From assembly GCA_020055645.1 (NCBI GenBank), contig CM034546.1, positions 78,926,001 to 78,990,000 of the forward strand: a stretch of DNA of 64,000 bases, given 5' to 3'. Within the stretch, counting starts at the first letter, position 1; every line of letters begins with the position of its first letter. A program made the translations under genes and the position numbers. Source of the DNA: Tomocerus qinae. Taxonomy: Eukaryota > Arthropoda > Collembola > Entomobryomorpha > Tomoceridae. The notes under the pieces were generated by a model. The model saw only the letters and a program-made list of their open reading frames with translations. It was not told the DNA's origin and ran no database searches. Positions 58,768-64,000 of this stretch are shown one piece after another.

Positions 58768-61700
58768 AAGTGGAATGACGTACAAATTGTTACAAAAAAT
58801 TAATCTCTTATAATCTCATTTTAAGTTAACATAATTTAGAAGTCAAAATTATAACAACTGCTACAGAGTAAGTTTTTTACACCAGAGAATTTTAAGTAAC
58901 TTGCTTCAAATATGGATTGAAACAAATAGATAAATCCGTTTTAAATAAGTTCAAAATTCCGAATGCAATGAAAATCATTCTTTCTTTAACATAGTTATAG
59001 TAAGAACATTTTAGATGATATTTGCTTATTTACTTTAGTTAACAATGTTGTACATATAATCTCTTCGATAGATTCGTTAAAAAATAAAAAGTACATTGAG
59101 ACTAAATGGTTCCTTAAGGGACGAATTAATTTTGACGTTTTCTCATTTCGTTTTGTATTCTCATTTTCTCAATCTAGCATTTCATTTTAATTTCCCATGG
59201 TCGCATCAACTTGGTCATTATTTTCTCTCGTTTAACTATAATACGGAATTGAGAAGCTTCATGTTTTTCGATTACTCGAAACCATGGCTGAACGCAATTA
59301 CGCAAGCCTGTATAGATGTTATTCAATTTATTTTGAAAAAATATTTGGTTTAGGAAATTTAACATATAGTCATATTGTAGACAATTGTAGAATTGTTTTA
59401 TTGATATTGAAAGTATAAATGGCGATAAACCGAACCGGTATAGTTTATATTATGTCGAATGCGTTACAAGCTCGGCGGTCTATAAAAAATTACTGCTAGA
59501 ACTTTTAGTAGTGGTAAAGCGCTACTTCTTTAATTTCCACATTACTATTAGCATACAACTCCAAAATGTGTTGCATCGGTTGCAGAAATATTAGAGTATA
59601 TATAGTGAATGTAAATACTCTAAAATAGGATTCTATGGTTGTTTATGTACCTACTAATACTTTCTGCGATACAACATTCTTGTTCTGCTCTGCGCTTTAG
59701 GTGTTGATCAATGCTATATAACTGTATTCTGTTTAACTACTTCCTGATAGTTTTGTAAATTGCGTTTTTAAGCTTCACAAAGCTAAACCCAAGAAACTAA
59801 AAATAATATTAAGCTTTAATACCTTGTATTACACGAAACTTCCTGTTAGCTTGTAACTGACATTTTTAACTTTCTTTGTACGGCTAAATCCATAATTGCT
59901 AATAATCATTCCTCAATACTGATATACAATGTATAAAAAATTACCACTATACTATATTCCTAAAAATTTCTAAATATTATCAAGAAGTCTGCTTTGTACT
60001 ACCGTTTCCTGGTCAATTGATATATAAAGACCTAAATTGAGACTGTAGTCCAGAATTCGACTTTCTCTATATACCTTTCGTTTCAAATCTCCTTTCGTCC
60101 TCTCATATGCTTACCTCTACCTCCAAAAGTCCAAATATAAGCTTTTTTGACTCTAAAACGGATGAGTTCCTCATCCGTTTTAATAAGTGACCATACGTTG
60201 TAATTTTGTAAGTATTTCTGGAATAAATAATCCTTTTTGATATCGGCTCCATTTGATGTCTGTCTGTTTTGTACGGCATGGAGTACCCATGTCTGCTTAC
60301 GCTACCAACTTAACTTCCATGTAAAAAGGTAAGTCATGCCATTAGAGAAATATAATAATGACCATTTTCACATGGATCTGAACGAACGTGATAACTATTT
60401 AATATTATGTCCCTAAAATAATTTAAATGTTCCTGAAATATGATTGCTAAAATCAATTGCTAAAATATCTCTTCGTGTAATTAAAACAGTCCGTAGGTAA
60501 TAATTTAAAACGTTAGACAAGACGTTCACTCTTTTATATAATTAAACACAATGTTTGTTCATTATATTTCAGCATTTGCAGGAACTTTTTACATTATTTT
60601 CTTTGCTTTTATTTAAAATATCCTGATTGGATTTGTGTGATGATAAATCATTTCGGATGTACTTTTAAAAGCGAGTCCAAGAAATCATGTAAGGTATAGA
60701 TACGTTTTATCATTTTGAGCATTGAGAAAGTTATTTTTATTGATTTCCCAAAATCAGTCATGAGTAGACTGTGCTGTGCATACGGAAGTCTACCGTCTTC
60801 CTTGTGTCGATTTGACCCAAACTCACTTTTTTTAAAAACATTACTTTGCAAAAAACATTAGACACCATGGAATTTTTATGCAAAATGTGTTTGGGGAGAA
60901 AGCTATATTTTTGGAATGCACGATTGATATGTTTTACGCGGTTGATAATATACTTGGTACCTAGACGGAAGTATTAATTGGTTTAACTTTGCTATTGTCC
61001 GTGCAATATCATTAATAAGGAGTTTTATTAAGAGGCATACCAGAAACTATGATTAATTTTTCACTTTTGATTATGGAAACTATTTAGACAGATTTGGCAG
61101 ATCAATATAATATCCAATATTTGCAATTCAGACAGTGCTTTTATAGCATCTGTCTGTATTGCAAATCCTGGATATGTTGATTTTGCAATAGTACAGTATT
61201 TAAAAAAGTTCATCTCTGCATATGCGGGCCATTGTGAGCATACATTTTTGTCTGCTGCTTTGTCTATCAGTCTGTCCGGTAATTCTCTGTGGACGATAAC
61301 TTTTCAAAACTTTGAGTTAGGTTCAAATTCTCAAAGTACATTCTGGGGTTAAATAGGTTCACTGAATTCTTAAAATCGGAAGGGAAAACGGAAAATCGGT
61401 CACCGTGGGAGAAAAGTTCAAAAATCGAAAATAATTGAACATCGATGTAACTAAATTTATCGCACAAGATCGTGATAGCTCGTTCGATAACAACAAGTTC
61501 ATGGACACTAGTAAATCACACTCACGCCCTGATTGGGGAAGTGCGGGTAGAAAGAAACATAATTTCAGTTCTGTTCATTGTACAATGTCGTCTAATAGCT
61601 GGTTCGAAAGCTGACAGATTCTGTGCCTTTTGTAGGACGGATCATAAGTCATGTAGTTTTGGTTCAGATAAACTCCCCTGCAACTATATTTCTATTTTAT

Positions 61701-63217
61701 AATGGTTTGTTTGGTTTATTTGTTGTTCGGACTTCGGACAGCTCGACAGTTATAGACAGTTGCTCCCGCAACTAAACAATTCTTTAATTAAAAATATGAT
61801 ATGGTGACAGATTGAATAGAATTGTGTTCCAATAGAAAGAGAATCGCCAGCTGCGCTGGTACAATAGCTTGACAAACATTGTTTGATCAAATATTTCCTG
61901 AGTAGAAACCGTCTCATTAAATAGCAATGCCACTTTCACTAGTTTAATTATTAATATACCATTTTCTAAATTCCATACATTATTCTCCACTCACTGTTTT
62001 GAATAGAAACATTAGTCGTACGATCTATGCAAAAAACTCAGTTAATAGAATGAACTGCGACTCTCAGAGCTTGACTCTTCTCTTGGCAGAACTCTCGGAT
62101 TTCATGCGTTTTGTATTCACATCAAAACAATGCAATGTGCATGAACATCGCATTTATAATGCGTATTTGGTCTTAGCATTGCATAGTAAATTTTCATTTC
62201 TTGTTTGTCCAGTGAAAAATAATTTCTTGTTTGTCCAGTGAAAAATAAATTTACCTTTATAATTCTAAACGCTTTTATCCAACAGGCATAGTATGAAAAT
62301 TTTATTGATTTGATACAATTTTAATGCACTTGGTAGCATTTGGATATATGTCCGAGTTAATACGACAATCACATGTTGTTAATTAATTTAATTTAAAGCT
62401 TACTCTACGGAAAATATTCGGTGAAAATCTCATGTTGATTTGTATTTATAATGCAGTAAGTAAATGTTAGTTTATGGTAGGGGGCCATAAACTTTGGTCA
62501 ATAGAAAGTTGCTAAATATATTCCATAATATCACTTATTATACAATTATGGTGGATGGAGATGGTAGCGCCTGTAAAGTGTACTGTCAATTCTTATACAC
62601 TCAGATATACTTTACAGAAATATTTTAGTTGAAATGTCTGTCAATAAGCAAATAAAAATGACAGTATTGGAAAATTGGAATAACTTCTGAATTATAAATT
62701 GTTTTGTTGGTGGACTATTGTTTTTTGTACCTTGTCAGCTTGTCAATCCTATCAATGAACTTTAAGTAAATCCGATGAATGATCGCCACAAGAATGAACA
62801 TCTATGACCTTGTAATTATTAATGATATTTTGATGCAGCAAATTCATTGTTAAGAGAATAAATATCCTCAAATTGGATCCAATTAAAATAATTTAGAAAA
62901 TGTGTGGGCATTTCACGGGGTTTAAATTATGTCAATCAATTAAAAACTGACATTAAAATTGCTCGCTGACAAAAATAAGCAAAACTCAATGAAAGATTCT
63001 ACATTGACTGTGAATGGTACTACGCAAGATAAATATATACATCGAAGCTTGTCACCACTGAAGACTTTTAAATATTTACTTTATTTATGGTCTATTTACT
63101 CTATGTAAATGGCCACACACCTTTTTAAATTGCTGTACAAATAAAACAAGTCCTTAAACTGTTCTACACAACCAGAGGAAATGTAGTTGAAACCTAACCT
63201 CAGATTAACTCAAGACA
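58768..63217. other. gene-poor interval, 4.4 kb
   Basis: No splice-supported exon was found on either strand. Seen: a short perfect palindrome at 60155-60181 (aaaacggatgag, three-base loop, complement) and a block near 61285-61350 resembling 9345-9430. A local direct repeat also lies near 62197-62243 (tttcttgtttgtccagtgaa twice). Short frames at 59096-59353, 61472-61702 and 61999-62241 lack support. Confidence 0.45.
60155..60181. repeat. short perfect palindrome
   Basis: Twelve base pairs (aaaacggatgag against ctcatccgtttt) separated by ttc. Its function is unknown. In a eukaryote it should not be read as a bacterial-type terminator. Confidence 0.7.
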
Positions 63218-64000
63218 ATGGCATTTGTAAATAGAGTTGCAAATTTTCAATTTGCACATGAAGAACTACCAGATTATCAACGACAATTGAACGATTTGTA
63301 CAAAGGATACTTTAGACAGATGAACCTGAGAGGAATCTCCTCGTATCATCTGGATACCACTGCAAACAGAGGATATATAAAATTGAAGGCATTTGAAAGT
63401 GGTCCTTTCAATTGGCTCCCTACTTGTTCATATATTTTTGTCTGGGGCCTTTTAATCAGTAAATTTGCACTTCTTTTTCTCATCTACTTCAATGATAAAA
63501 TGTCTATAGATGTGGCAGCATTCATGCCAATTTGTGCATCGCTAAGTATGATAACCATTCTTCGAAATGACCGAAAATTTCAGAAAAAATACATTGAAGT
63601 TCTGAATTTCTGGTTTAAAACCGAAAACTACATTTTAGGTAATTTACAAGCTTAATTATTGGATTAAAGAATTTATGAACATTTAAAAATAATACATTAT
63701 AACTCTTAAGCTTTTTAATTTTAAGTATAAAAGTGGAAATAAAAACATTATAGTTATATTTAACTAAATATACAACATGTAGAGGTTTCCATGTAAAATA
63801 TATTAATAATATTCCTTTGAAATAATTTTTCTTTCTTCCAGGAAATTCTCAATCGGCGTACGAAGAGCAAATAAAATTTGTAAAATTTAGAAATGCATTC
63901 TACAAACAGATGTGGCTGCCCAGTTTTCCTACAATGTTCATGTTGGGAATGTTTGTTCCAAGGTTTCCGATTTTTCCTTATATATTTGTTCCTGCTGAGG
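63218..64000 (+). CDS. gustatory-receptor-like chemoreceptor, 5' part, cut by the window edge
   Basis: Exon 1 (63218-63638) and exon 2 (from 63842) join by a GT-AG intron in phase 1. Exon 2 is still open at 64000, so the 3' part lies outside. The N-terminal region has a charged cytosolic head, a GPFNW motif that parallels TPFKW in the receptor at 34.5 kb, and helices near WLPTCSYIFVWGLLIS, FALLFLIYF and VAAFMPICASLSMITI. A further helix is beginning in exon 2 (SFPTMFMLGMFV). The intron phase and position after the second to third helices match the 35.3-kb gene, which supports common descent. A chemosensory membrane channel role is inferred. Confidence 0.65.

Noticed and set aside
59096-59353. 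85-codon hydrophobic frame
   Set aside because: Phe/Leu/Tyr-rich as expected of AT-rich random sequence, with no helix pattern or neighbouring exon resembling the receptor genes.
60155-60181. Rho-independent-type terminator
   Set aside because: The stem-loop is perfect but the genome is eukaryotic and no gene ends there.

Overview
This is AT-rich eukaryotic DNA. The genes have GT-AG introns, and the content is typical of an arthropod: seven-pass gustatory-receptor-like genes, a lysosomal-acid-lipase-type gene, an R2-like retrotransposon, a Ty3-like LTR element and many small hairpin transposons. Taken together (gustatory-type receptors of an unusual kind, PKR-like kinase, LRR and papain-like orphan genes) a springtail or other early-branching hexapod is my best guess. 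That is inference and was not tested by any search. Ten multi-exon coding models were rebuilt by hand by matching splice phases; one further gene is a single exon.

Layout. 1-10016 is dominated by one minus-strand gene, a 320-residue PKR/eIF2-alpha-kinase-like kinase. Its long introns hold a segmental tandem repeat, hairpin elements and the 3' half of a Ty3/gypsy-type element. 10.4-20.5 kb is a transposon-rich block: hairpin MITEs, Helitron-like ends, a nearly intact R2-like non-LTR element with one stop codon, and several minisatellites. 21.4-23.9 kb carries a death-fold (FADD-like) gene with two apparent one-base frameshifts. 25.2-27.6 kb has an intact lipase and a decayed piece of a paralogue. 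28.3-31.2 kb has a terminal-inverted-repeat element and a gustatory receptor. A second receptor lies on the minus strand at 34.5-35.9 kb and a third runs off the right edge at 63.2-64.0 kb.

38.3-46.6 kb contains a four-pass membrane protein with a GC-AG intron, then two housekeeping genes back to back: splicing factor SF1 (ten exons, minus) and prefoldin subunit 1 (four exons, plus). They share a promoter of about 260 bp. 47-58.8 kb is the most novel stretch. It holds an LRR protein with a C-terminal anchor and a putative His-Cys papain-like domain, a putatively N-myristoylated protein with a similar His-Cys arrangement, a two-module cysteine/tryptophan zinc-binding protein, and a vitelline-membrane-outer-layer (VMO-I) protein spliced to an unknown C-terminal domain.

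The genes do not form an operon or one pathway. SF1 and PFDN1 are core cell functions, the receptors sense chemicals, and the lipase is digestive or lysosomal. The PKR-like kinase, death-fold adaptor, LRR protein and papain-like proteins could be innate-immune components, but that link rests only on family resemblance and proximity.
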